NCBI GenBank assembly: GCA_046047755.1
Contig: JBJOHK010000154.1
Location: 1-22,290, forward strand
Origin: JALRLA01 sp046047755
GTDB taxonomy: Bacteria; Bacteroidota; Bacteroidia; NS11-12g; UBA955
Length of the DNA stretch: 22,290 nt
Direction: 5' to 3'
Shown one piece after another: positions 1 to 7,003 of the stretch (its first letter is position 1; every line of letters starts with the position of its first letter). The notes under the pieces were generated by a model. That model was not told the origin of the DNA and made no database searches. It saw nothing but the letters and a program-made list of their open reading frames with translations. The translations under genes were made by a program, and so were the position numbers.

Positions 1-407
1 CCGGTTTTTTCGAATGGAAACAAGAGGGCAAACGAAAACTCCCTCATTTTATATACGCTTCTGATCAGAACTTGTTGCTGGCCGCGGGAATCAGCGATGT
101 ATGGGCTGATCCAGAAACGGGAGAGCAAGTGCAAACCTTCAGCATTTTGACCACCGAGGCCAACGCCTTGATGGCTGAGATACACAATGTCAAAAAGCGT
201 ATGCCTGTTTTCATTCAGGAAGCCTATGATCTTCAGCTTTGGCTGCAAGGTGAGCCTCAAGAGCGATTGGCTTTGCTCAAGCCTGCCGCTGATGGCTATT
301 TACAGGCCCATCGAGTGGCCGATTTTGTTTCCCGGGCGGGCGAGGATCGAAACCGCGTTGAATGCCAAAAACCCTTCGATGAACCGCGTCAAGCTTCCTT
401 GTTTTAA
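1..407 (+). CDS. SRAP-domain protein (YedK/HMCES family), C-terminal part
   Basis: Partial gene entering from the left edge; the readable frame starts at base 3 and ends at TAA 405-407. SRAP proteins form a thiazolidine DNA-protein crosslink with abasic sites in single-stranded DNA, using Cys2, a glutamate and a histidine. The N-terminal Cys2 lies outside the window. The visible part begins with GFFEWK, which carries the family's conserved glutamate. It continues with LAAGISDVW, a TGE turn and TFSILTTEANALMAEIHN, which contains the conserved histidine, followed by KRMPVFI and a WL motif. About 134 residues are visible. The last 40 or so residues after the SRAP core are charged and poorly conserved, as is usual. 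Family assignment is firm from these motifs; the original peptidase name for the family is misleading. The next gene starts 33 bases downstream and its promoter overlaps this gene's end. Confidence 0.9.
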   Translation, partial: GFFEWKQEGKRKLPHFIYASDQNLLLAAGISDVWADPETGEQVQTFSILTTEANALMAEIHNVKKRMPVFIQEAYDLQLWLQGEPQERLALLKPAADGYLQAHRVADFVSRAGEDRNRVECQKPFDEPRQASLF

Positions 408-430
408 GCGGCAGTTTTTGGCGACCTTTG
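399..430 (+). promoter_or_regulatory. Putative Bacteroidota promoter for the lipoprotein gene
   Basis: A GACCTTTG sequence at 423-430 is a one-mismatch match to the Bacteroidota -7 element TAnnTTTG, with a TTG at 399-401 at a 21-base spacing as a possible -33 element. The -7 element ends only 9 bases before the ATG at 440. The -33 part lies inside the 3' end of the SRAP gene. The 13 bases ACCTTTGTTTGAA recur exactly at the nucleotidyltransferase promoter (17114-17126). Confidence 0.4.
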
Positions 431-439
431 TTTGAAACT

Positions 440-1612
440 ATGAGATGGGCATGGATAGGTTTGGCATTGCTGATGGGCGCTTGCGCCTCTGATGCCGAGC
501 AGGAGAAACAGAACAAGAAAGAATCGGCCGATCATTCAACCGCTGTTCAGGCACCCAAGGGCCCTGTCTGTGATCCTGCATTGACAGGCTTTGCTAGATT
601 CATCGCCTGCATGGATTTGGATTCTGGCTTGCTGGAAAAAGCCGAACCCGATTTTCAATCTGAATTGCGGGAAGAGTTTGTAGGGTTGAATACCTATAGC
701 AACGAAAAATGGGATCGCTTGCAATCCAGAGTGGGAACACCCATTGGAACCTGGGTAGGCGAGCAATCGTATAGCAGCACCCATGAACCCAAAACCTTGT
801 TGTACCCTTTTGCTGGGGGAGACTTTTACTACGGGCATTTGTTCAATCCGCAGCAAGATACCATCATCATGTTGGGCTTGGAATCGCCTGGAACGCTGTT
901 TGATTTGACGCAGTTCAAAGCTGACACCTTGACCGCCTATTTGAAGGGCCTGGAGAAGTCGATGTTTTTCCCTCACCAGCTTGGGTTTTTTCGCACCAAG
1001 AGCATGGCCAATGACTTTGAAACAACCTTGTTGAATGGCACTTTGCATACGGCTTTGTACTACATGGGTAGAATGGGCTATGAAATTCATTACCTGTACG
1101 GAGTCAGCAACGATTCCAAGTTGGATTTGGAATCGGAATTGAACGCCGAAAGTGTGGGTGTTCGCGTCGGATATTCCAAAGCCGGAGAGTTTGACCCCGT
1201 TCGCGAATGGATCTACATTTCCCAAGACATCAGCAACGGTGGGTTGCAAACTCCCAAGGGGCAAAAGGTTCGCCAATATTTGGAGTCTAGAGGCTCTGTT
1301 GTGAGCTTTTTCAAGGCCGCATCCTACCTGTTGCACGAAGACTATTTCTCGACCATACGAGACCTGTGTTTGGACCAAAGCAAACGCATCTTGCAAGACG
1401 ATTCAGGTATGCCCTATTCGGTTTTGAAAGATCACGGTTTTACCGTGAAGTTGCTTGGAGAATACCACCGAACTATCCCCTTGTTTTCGAACAATTTGCA
1501 AGAAGATTTGAAGCAGGCCTATGCCGAGCAGCATCCGCCGGTGTTACCCTTCAATGTGGGCTACAATGCCCAGTTCCACGAGTGCAATTTGCAATTGGCC
1601 ACACGCCCCTAA
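440..1612 (+). CDS. Uncharacterised lipoprotein
   Basis: A 390-residue protein with a short lipoprotein signal: a hydrophobic stretch IGLALLM followed by GAC, with the predicted lipidated cysteine at residue 15. The ATG at 440 was preferred over an in-frame TTG at 428 because it places a proper signal peptide at the N-terminus. Just after the cysteine the acidic stretch SDAEQE resembles surface-export signals described for some Bacteroidota lipoproteins; that is inference. The mature part is soluble, with no obvious transmembrane helix. It contains a motif around YPFAGGDFYYGHLF followed by a hydrophobic strand and GLESPG, and a few cysteines (CDPALTG, ARFIACMD, RDLCLDQ, HECNLQL). I recognise no catalytic family and do not assign a function. 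The next gene, prmA, begins one base after this stop codon, so the two are likely cotranscribed. Confidence 0.75.
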   Translation: MRWAWIGLALLMGACASDAEQEKQNKKESADHSTAVQAPKGPVCDPALTGFARFIACMDLDSGLLEKAEPDFQSELREEFVGLNTYSNEKWDRLQSRVGTPIGTWVGEQSYSSTHEPKTLLYPFAGGDFYYGHLFNPQQDTIIMLGLESPGTLFDLTQFKADTLTAYLKGLEKSMFFPHQLGFFRTKSMANDFETTLLNGTLHTALYYMGRMGYEIHYLYGVSNDSKLDLESELNAESVGVRVGYSKAGEFDPVREWIYISQDISNGGLQTPKGQKVRQYLESRGSVVSFFKAASYLLHEDYFSTIRDLCLDQSKRILQDDSGMPYSVLKDHGFTVKLLGEYHRTIPLFSNNLQEDLKQAYAEQHPPVLPFNVGYNAQFHECNLQLATRP

Positions 1613-1613
1613 T

Positions 1614-2471
1614 ATGGCTGCTGAATACCTGTGTTTTTCCATTTGGCCTCTCAGTGAAGAGGGCCATGATTTTTTGCCTTCTCTCTTGGAAGAGTTGCCA
1701 TTTGACACCTTTGAATCAAACGAGGAGGGTGTATTAATAGCCTACGGGCCCAGCGCCGATTTTTCGCAAGAATTGCAACAATTGGCTGAAGAAATAATTG
1801 CAGATTTTGCCAGTAAATGGTCTTGGCATACCCGCGACAAAGAAAATTGGAACGAGCTCTGGGAGAAGAATTTTTTCCAGCCCTTGACAGTGGGGCGCTT
1901 GCACATTCGGGCGCCTTTTCATGCTCCAGCTCCTGAAGGCAGCCTGGAAATCATCATCGAACCCCGTATGAGTTTCGGTACTGGTCATCACGGAACAACC
2001 CAACTCTTGTGTGGCGCATTGCTGGAGCGGGAATCGCTGTTGAAGGGAGCCAAAATATTGGATATGGGCAGCGGTACCGGCATCTTGGCCATTGTGGCTG
2101 AGAAATTGGGGGCCGCTGAAGTTTTGGGCATTGAGATTGACGATTGGGTAGTGGACAACGCGCGAGACAATGTTCGCCTGAATGCTTGTGAACGCACCCA
2201 AATGCAGCACGGCACGGCCGAGGCTTTGCCAGCCATTGAAGCAGGCTATTACGACCAAGTACTCGCCAATATTCACCGTGAAGTTTTGCTCGCAGACATG
2301 CCGGCTTATCAACGAGTATTGAAGCCTGGTGGCTTGCTGTATTTGTCGGGTTTGAATGAACCTGATTTGCCCCTGATTGCGGCGCAAGCAGAGGGCTTAG
2401 GCTTGGTAGAGGAATACCGCGGCTCAATGGGTGACTGGTGGGCATTGGTCTATGTAAACCCAAGCGCCTAA
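1614..2471 (+). CDS. prmA: Ribosomal protein L11 methyltransferase PrmA
   Basis: 285 residues, a normal size for Bacteroidota PrmA. The enzyme uses S-adenosylmethionine to trimethylate ribosomal protein L11 in the cytoplasm. The N-terminal 120 residues form the L11-recognition domain (ENWNELWEKNFFQPLTVG). The linker SFGTGHHGTTQL corresponds to the family's FGTGxHxTT motif. SAM-binding motif I is LDMGSGTGILAI with D150-G156, followed by an acidic strand end (VLGIEIDD). Motif IV is LANIHREVLL near residue 219, where the family usually has NILA. The ATG at 1614 is chosen because it directly follows the lipoprotein stop and gives the expected N-terminus; an upstream ATG at 1521 would add a nonhomologous extension inside the lipoprotein gene. 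SAM for the reaction would come from metK further down this strand. Cotranscription with the preceding gene is likely. Confidence 0.93.
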   Translation: MAAEYLCFSIWPLSEEGHDFLPSLLEELPFDTFESNEEGVLIAYGPSADFSQELQQLAEEIIADFASKWSWHTRDKENWNELWEKNFFQPLTVGRLHIRAPFHAPAPEGSLEIIIEPRMSFGTGHHGTTQLLCGALLERESLLKGAKILDMGSGTGILAIVAEKLGAAEVLGIEIDDWVVDNARDNVRLNACERTQMQHGTAEALPAIEAGYYDQVLANIHREVLLADMPAYQRVLKPGGLLYLSGLNEPDLPLIAAQAEGLGLVEEYRGSMGDWWALVYVNPSA

Positions 2472-2476
2472 CTTTG
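2445..2476 (+). promoter_or_regulatory. Putative mutL promoter
   Basis: TAACTTTG at 2469-2476 matches the Bacteroidota -7 consensus TAnnTTTG exactly. A TTG at 2445-2447 lies 21 bases upstream as the -33 element. The TAA of the -7 element is also the prmA stop codon. The mutL ATG lies 26 bases downstream, so this gene would have a short leader. Confidence 0.5.
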
Positions 2477-2495
2477 GGGGTTCACCCCGTTTTTC
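2477..2495 (+). terminator. Weak hairpin with T-run between prmA and mutL
   Basis: A short GC stem (GGGG paired with CCCC around a GTTCA loop) is followed by GTTTTT. It could end the prmA transcript or act as a small attenuator in the mutL leader. The stem has only 4 base pairs, so this is a low-confidence call. Confidence 0.25.
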
Positions 2496-2502
2496 GGCAC
2501 CT

Positions 2503-4359
2503 ATGCATTCGATCATCAAGCTTCTTCCCGATTCGGTAGCCAACCAAATTGCTGCCGGTGAAGTGGTTCAGCGACCCGCTTCGGTTGTGAAGGAGCTGCT
2601 GGAAAATGCGCTAGATGCAGGCGCCACTCAGGTGAAATTGTTGGTGCGAGACGCGGGCTCTACCTTGGTCCAAGTCATCGACAATGGAAAGGGTATGGGC
2701 GAGACAGACGCCCGCTTGTGTTGGGAGCGCCATGCGACTTCTAAGATTCGAAAGGCCGATGATTTGTTTGGACTTAAGAGCTTCGGGTTTCGGGGCGAGG
2801 CCTTGGCCTCGATTGCCTCTGTGGCACAAGTGGAAATGAAGACCCGCCGAATCGAAGATTCGGCGGCCAGTAAAATTCGCATCGAAGCCTCTCGCATTGT
2901 CGAAGAGGGATCTGATTCTTCCCCTGTCGGTACCTCCATTGCGGTCAAGAACTTGTTCTACAACATTCCCGCAAGACGCAACTTTTTGAAGAGCCCCTCG
3001 GTTGAATTCAAGCACATCGTCGAGGAATTTCAGCGCCAAGCTTTGGGGGCAGAAACGGTGCATTTTCAGTTGTACAACAATGATCAACTGCTGCACGATT
3101 ACCCCGCTGAGTCCAAGCAGAAGCGTTTTGCTTCTCTTTTGGGGAAAAGCAAGGCTGACATATTGCTACCCGTCTTGGAAGAGACAGAAATTGTGCACAT
3201 AGATGGCTTTGTGTGCAAGCCCGAGGCGGCCAAGAAAACCCGAGGTGACCAGTACTGGTTTGTCAACGGCCGCTATTTCAAAAGTGCCTATTTGCATCAT
3301 GCTTTGATGGCCGCGTATGAGTCATTGTTACCGGCAGATTCCTTTCCGGCTTATTGCTTGTACCTCAGCGTTGATCCGGCGAAAATTGATGTCAATGTGC
3401 ATCCCACAAAGACAGAAATCAAATTCGAAGACGAAAAGCACATCTATAATTTGATCAAAGCGGCTGTGCGCAAAGCGCTCGGCCTATACGTGGTTCAGCC
3501 CCAATCAGCCGAACCCGAAAACAGCGGCTGGACCGACTTTTTAAGCAGCCAGCGATCGTTGCCCAATTCCACACCCGATTGGGGAAAATTGGGAAAATCA
3601 GAGGCTCCTTCAGCCAGTCGCTATAACCCTTTCCCTTCAGGAGCGTACGAGCGAAAAAGCCACCAAGATTGGCAGAAGATTTTAGGCCCTGTAGACCAGG
3701 AAACGCCATCGTCTCGTTTGCACGAGCCCTTGGCACAAGGAGTAGAAAAGCCCCTTCAGTTAATCGAGCCTGAGGCAGAAACGGCGCCTTGGATACAAGT
3801 GCTAAATGATCGCTATTGGGTTTTTTCTTTTCAAGGAGAACTGCGCGTTTTGGATCGAAGGTTGGCCCAGCAAAAGGTACTGTTTCATCAGTACACAGAT
3901 TACCTAGAGAAGGGTTCTAGCCCTACTCAGCAGTCGCTATTTCCCCGAACTTTGGAATTTTCAGCGGGTCAAATGTCTGTTTTGTTAGACCTATTAGAGC
4001 CCTTGAAAGCCATGGGTTTTGACTTGAGCCATTTTGGGGGGCAAACGCTATTGGTCAATGGGGTTCCCGCCTTGCTTTCAGGCTGCGATGAACAGGCTAC
4101 CCTGGAAAAAATTCTCGAAGACTACCAAAGCACTCAAGGCGATGTCAAGTTGTCACATACCCAAAGCTTAGCCTTGGCCATGGCCCGTTCTTCAGCCAGA
4201 ATGGCCGCTGCCGAGACCCAAGAATCAGAGCGCCAGCATTTGGTACAGCGATTGATGGCTTTGCAGCAACCCCAATTCGGAATAGACGGTCGCCCCGTTT
4301 ACATTCGCATTGGGCCCGAACAGATAACCGACTTATTCAAGAAAACCCGAAACTCATGA
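2503..4359 (+). CDS. mutL: DNA mismatch repair protein MutL
   Basis: 618 residues. MutL couples mismatch recognition by MutS to strand incision and excision. The N-terminal GHKL ATPase is intact: ELLENALDAGA with N35, DNGKGM at 60-65, ATSKI at 78-82 and GFRGEAL at 95-101. The transducer (S5-like) domain follows, with VNVHPTKTEIKF near residue 310. A variable linker of about 90 residues leads to the C-terminal dimerisation domain. Its metal-binding endonuclease motifs are degenerate. The site equivalent to DQHAxxE reads LDRRLAQQK at 450-458, and the site equivalent to CPHGRP reads GIDGRP at 593-598. A nicking activity is therefore doubtful. The ATG at 2503 places the conserved IIKLLPDSVANQIAAGEVV at the N-terminus. 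The stop overlaps the next gene by 4 bases (ATGA), which suggests an operon with the two rhomboid genes. Confidence 0.95.
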   Translation: MHSIIKLLPDSVANQIAAGEVVQRPASVVKELLENALDAGATQVKLLVRDAGSTLVQVIDNGKGMGETDARLCWERHATSKIRKADDLFGLKSFGFRGEALASIASVAQVEMKTRRIEDSAASKIRIEASRIVEEGSDSSPVGTSIAVKNLFYNIPARRNFLKSPSVEFKHIVEEFQRQALGAETVHFQLYNNDQLLHDYPAESKQKRFASLLGKSKADILLPVLEETEIVHIDGFVCKPEAAKKTRGDQYWFVNGRYFKSAYLHHALMAAYESLLPADSFPAYCLYLSVDPAKIDVNVHPTKTEIKFEDEKHIYNLIKAAVRKALGLYVVQPQSAEPENSGWTDFLSSQRSLPNSTPDWGKLGKSEAPSASRYNPFPSGAYERKSHQDWQKILGPVDQETPSSRLHEPLAQGVEKPLQLIEPEAETAPWIQVLNDRYWVFSFQGELRVLDRRLAQQKVLFHQYTDYLEKGSSPTQQSLFPRTLEFSAGQMSVLLDLLEPLKAMGFDLSHFGGQTLLVNGVPALLSGCDEQATLEKILEDYQSTQGDVKLSHTQSLALAMARSSARMAAAETQESERQHLVQRLMALQQPQFGIDGRPVYIRIGPEQITDLFKKTRNS

Positions 4360-5009
4360 TGGTGCAATTGCCTCCAGGCCTTAAAAATTTACTGATCCTC
4401 ATCGCCTTGATGGGCATGGCTCAACTGTCGCTGCCCAACATCGGTTTTGATGTGTATCAGTTTTACCTGTACTATCCCGATAGTCCCCATTTCCAACCCT
4501 GGCAGCTGATCACCCACATCTTCTGTCACGGCGGTATTGGCCACTTTTTGTTCAATGCCATAGCCTTGTTTTCGTTTGGCGGTATCGTTGAATACCGCAT
4601 GGGCACCAAGCGCTTTTTGACCCTGTTTTTCATTTCAGGTTTGGGTGCCGCCTTGCTTCATCTCGGCATCATGGGTTATGAAATCCAGGCGGCTTATGGA
4701 ACCTTGTTTCCCAATCAAGCCTCGGGTGTAGATTTCATTCCCTATGGCCCCATGCTGGGCGCTTCGGGTGCCTTATACGGTGTCATGACCGCTTTCGCTA
4801 TGTACTACCCGAACGAGTCGATGATCTTTTTGTTCATTCCTTACCCGATCAAGGCCAAGTACTTGGTGCCCGGTATGATTGTGCTGGATTTGTTATTCGG
4901 CATAGGCGGTAGCGGAACCGGCATTGCCCATTTCGCTCACGTGGGTGGAGCCTTGACTGGTTTTATCGCCGTGTGGTTATGGCGAAGAAAGGGGCAGCGC
5001 TGGGCCTAA
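4356..5009 (+). CDS. Rhomboid-family intramembrane serine protease (first of a tandem pair)
   Basis: 217 residues with about six hydrophobic segments, the minimal rhomboid fold. Rhomboids cleave transmembrane substrates within the inner membrane. The catalytic serine is in LGASGALYG (S137) and the catalytic histidine in AHVGGALTG (H195), matching AHxxGxxxG. The loop-1 and helix-2 region HGGIGHFLFNAIAL carries the usual histidine and asparagine of the oxyanion hole. Its start overlaps the mutL stop by 4 bases (ATGA); a second ATG follows immediately at 4359. The stop codon abuts the ATG of the second rhomboid with no gap. The substrate cannot be told from sequence. There is no extra cytoplasmic domain, unlike the next gene. 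Confidence 0.92.
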   Translation: MMVQLPPGLKNLLILIALMGMAQLSLPNIGFDVYQFYLYYPDSPHFQPWQLITHIFCHGGIGHFLFNAIALFSFGGIVEYRMGTKRFLTLFFISGLGAALLHLGIMGYEIQAAYGTLFPNQASGVDFIPYGPMLGASGALYGVMTAFAMYYPNESMIFLFIPYPIKAKYLVPGMIVLDLLFGIGGSGTGIAHFAHVGGALTGFIAVWLWRRKGQRWA

Positions 5010-5837
5010 ATGAATCGTTTCACTTCGCAAACTCCACGGTTTTTTGGGCCTGATAAGTCAGCCCTAGCCCAATTGGTAGCGGCCTTGGTCATTGGCTTTG
5101 TTGTGCAGTTGGTATTGCCTGAAGCTTTGGAGCGTTGGCTGCTATTTACACCGGCCTTGCCCGATTCCTTGTTCAAGCCTTGGTCGTATTTGAGTTATGC
5201 CTTCTTGCATGCCGGCTTTTTTCACTTGCTGAACAACGTCATCTGGATGTACTTCATCGGTATGATCTTGGAAGATTTGATAGGGAAGAAGCCCATTTAT
5301 ACCTTGTTTGTCGGCGGCGCCATAGTCGGAGCCTTTCTCTACCAGGCTGTCTTCCAAACCGCCATTGCTGAAGATGCTGTGGTGGTGCCCTCCATGTTGG
5401 GCGCTTCAGGCGGGGTGTCGGCTATCATTTTGGCGGCGGGTCTTTTTGCTCCTCGCTACCGCGTCTTTCTTTTTGGAATTTGGGAGGTCGAGCTACGCTA
5501 CATCGTGGGGGCCAAAATCTTGTTTGATGTCTTGGGCCTTTCTAGTGGGGCCAACACCGGCGGATACCTCGCTCACTTTGGAGGCATGGCCTTTGCAGGG
5601 GCCTACATTACCGAGATGAAAGGGTTGTGGAATTGGCCCTTTTCAGGCCTATGGGATCGGCTTTCAGCCTCGGGGAAAACCAAGCCCAAGCGCAGCGCTA
5701 AGGTGGAAATTAACCGAAGAGAAAACAACCCCAAGCAAGCCGAAATTGATGCCATATTGGATAAGATTAGTCAAAGTGGTTATGATAGTTTAACGGCCAA
5801 GGAAAAGGAGACCTTGTTCAAAGCCAGTCAGTCATGA
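5010..5837 (+). CDS. Rhomboid-family protease with C-terminal cytoplasmic domain
   Basis: 275 residues: a rhomboid core of roughly 210 residues followed by a charged tail. The catalytic serine is in LGASGGVSA (S133) and the histidine in AHFGGMAFAG (H189). HAGFFHLLNNVIWMYFIG carries the helix-2 histidine and asparagines. After a basic linker (KTKPKRSAK) comes a small helical domain ending QAEIDAILDKISQSGYDSLTAKEKETLF, commonly seen at the C-terminus of Bacteroidota rhomboids (I believe annotated DUF6576). The ATG directly follows the stop of the first rhomboid and the stop overlaps the next gene's ATG by 4 bases. The two rhomboids are clearly diverged, so this is not a recent duplication. Possibly they act as a pair, but that is inference. 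Confidence 0.92.
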   Translation: MNRFTSQTPRFFGPDKSALAQLVAALVIGFVVQLVLPEALERWLLFTPALPDSLFKPWSYLSYAFLHAGFFHLLNNVIWMYFIGMILEDLIGKKPIYTLFVGGAIVGAFLYQAVFQTAIAEDAVVVPSMLGASGGVSAIILAAGLFAPRYRVFLFGIWEVELRYIVGAKILFDVLGLSSGANTGGYLAHFGGMAFAGAYITEMKGLWNWPFSGLWDRLSASGKTKPKRSAKVEINRRENNPKQAEIDAILDKISQSGYDSLTAKEKETLFKASQS

Positions 5838-6943
5838 AAATTCTGCTCCGCGTATTCAACATGGTCATTTTTCCCTTGACCTTGATCTTAGGATTGTTGT
5901 TGACCCTGAGCGGATTGGCGCCCAACTTTTCGGCTGAATCAGGCAGTGTGATGGCCTTGTTGGGCCTGGCCTTTCCTGTTTTGTTTTTGCTCAATGCCCT
6001 GCTTCTTCTGTTTTGGGGGCTGCAGCTGAAATGGAGAACCTTATTTCCCTTGGCCTTCGGTCTGCTTCATCTGGGTCAAGCCAGTTTGTATGTGCAGTGG
6101 AACGATGATGCCAAGACTGACCCAGTAGGCTTGCGGGTAGCTACCTACAACACACAGTTATTGGGGCATTACAGTGGGGAAGGAAGCGAAGATTCCCTGA
6201 AGCGATTGATGCAATCTCACCCAGCCGATGTGTACTGTTTCCAAGAATTGTATGATAAGGGCCGAAATATGGAGGCCTTGATGAAGCGCTTGGCTAGTTC
6301 TGTGGGTTTCCGCTACCATGCGTACTACCAATTGGTTCCGGGTCGACCTTACGGCATGGGTATCATCTCTCGCTATGAAATTCTAAAGTCCAAGCCCTTA
6401 CTCTTTGGAGACTCCAGCGGCAACATGGCTATGTGGGCCAATGTGCGCATTCCCTCACAGCAAGAAGGGGTTGAAGACTGGACCGTTAGGGTATATAATG
6501 TGCACTTGCAGAGCTTCCGATTGCACCGAAGCGATTACGATTTGGTGAGCGAGGGTTTTGAAGGAGATTCTACCCAAGTGGAACGCTCCAAGGGTTTGGT
6601 TCAGCGATTGGCAAAAGCCTATTCTTTACGCAGTGGCCAAGCAGAAATTGTGCGGCAATCTCTGGAAGAATGCCCGCATACCAAATTGGTGATGGGAGAC
6701 TTCAATGATGTGCCTGTGAGTTATAGCTATCGATTGATAGCTCGTGGCTTGCGCGACGCTTTCGTCGAAGCAGGACGCGGTTTGGAAGGAACCTACAAGG
6801 GTCCGTTTCCAAGTTTTCGCATTGACTATATCCTGTACGCAAGCCCCCTAAAGGGCTTACAATACAACAGCCATTCCGAGGTTCCAGGCGACCACAAATG
6901 GGTGGAGGCCGGTTTTTCTACGGCTGATTTATTTGCCAATTAA
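5834..6943 (+). CDS. Endonuclease/exonuclease/phosphatase-family membrane protein
   Basis: 369 residues. The first 90 residues hold two or three hydrophobic helices (IFPLTLILGLLLTLSGLA, LLGLAFPVLFLLNALLLLFW and a weaker third). A metal-dependent EEP (DNase I-like) catalytic domain follows, probably facing the periplasm. Catalytic landmarks are all present: VATYNTQ, the metal-binding glutamate in CFQELY, YNVHLQS, GDFND, FRIDYIL and the terminal histidine in GDHKW. Homologous proteins are common in Bacteroidota and are annotated only as EEP-family. The substrate could be a nucleic acid, a phospholipid or an inositol phosphate and cannot be decided. The ATG overlaps the stop of the upstream rhomboid (ATGA), so this is the last gene of the mutL-rhomboid operon. 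A small hairpin follows the stop. Confidence 0.88.
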   Translation: MKILLRVFNMVIFPLTLILGLLLTLSGLAPNFSAESGSVMALLGLAFPVLFLLNALLLLFWGLQLKWRTLFPLAFGLLHLGQASLYVQWNDDAKTDPVGLRVATYNTQLLGHYSGEGSEDSLKRLMQSHPADVYCFQELYDKGRNMEALMKRLASSVGFRYHAYYQLVPGRPYGMGIISRYEILKSKPLLFGDSSGNMAMWANVRIPSQQEGVEDWTVRVYNVHLQSFRLHRSDYDLVSEGFEGDSTQVERSKGLVQRLAKAYSLRSGQAEIVRQSLEECPHTKLVMGDFNDVPVSYSYRLIARGLRDAFVEAGRGLEGTYKGPFPSFRIDYILYASPLKGLQYNSHSEVPGDHKWVEAGFSTADLFAN

Positions 6944-6948
6944 CTTAG

Positions 6949-6968
6949 CCCTTGGCAAGGGAGTTTTT
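6949..6968 (+). terminator. Probable intrinsic terminator after the EEP gene
   Basis: CCCTT at 6949-6953 pairs with AAGGG at 6957-6961 around a 3-base loop, followed by AG and five T residues. The stem is short but well placed 5 bases after the EEP stop. A second self-complementary CCCTTAAGGG lies at 6973-6982, so alternative pairings are possible. Confidence 0.45.
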
Positions 6969-6986
6969 CAGGCCCTTAAGGGGTTG

Positions 6987-6994
6987 TATATTTG
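6987..6994 (+). promoter_or_regulatory. -7 promoter element of metK
   Basis: TATATTTG matches TAnnTTTG exactly and lies 9 bases before the metK ATG. Only a T-rich stretch (6963-6968) sits at the -33 position. The transcript would start within a few bases of the ATG, leaving no room for a SAM riboswitch. Confidence 0.55.
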
Positions 6995-7003
6995 CTCTTC
7001 CTT

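Noticed and set aside
536..1396. Long minus-strand open frame (286 residues) opposite the lipoprotein gene
   Set aside because: The plus-strand protein has a clear lipobox and fits the gene spacing with prmA. The antisense frame shows no family motif or signal and is a by-product of codon bias.
1734..2387. Minus-strand open frame of 217 residues opposite prmA
   Set aside because: prmA on the plus strand has unmistakable methyltransferase motifs; the antisense translation has no recognisable domain.
6944..7003. SAM riboswitch upstream of metK
   Set aside because: The gap is only 60 bases and holds a terminator-like hairpin and a -7 element 9 bases before the ATG, so there is no room for a riboswitch.
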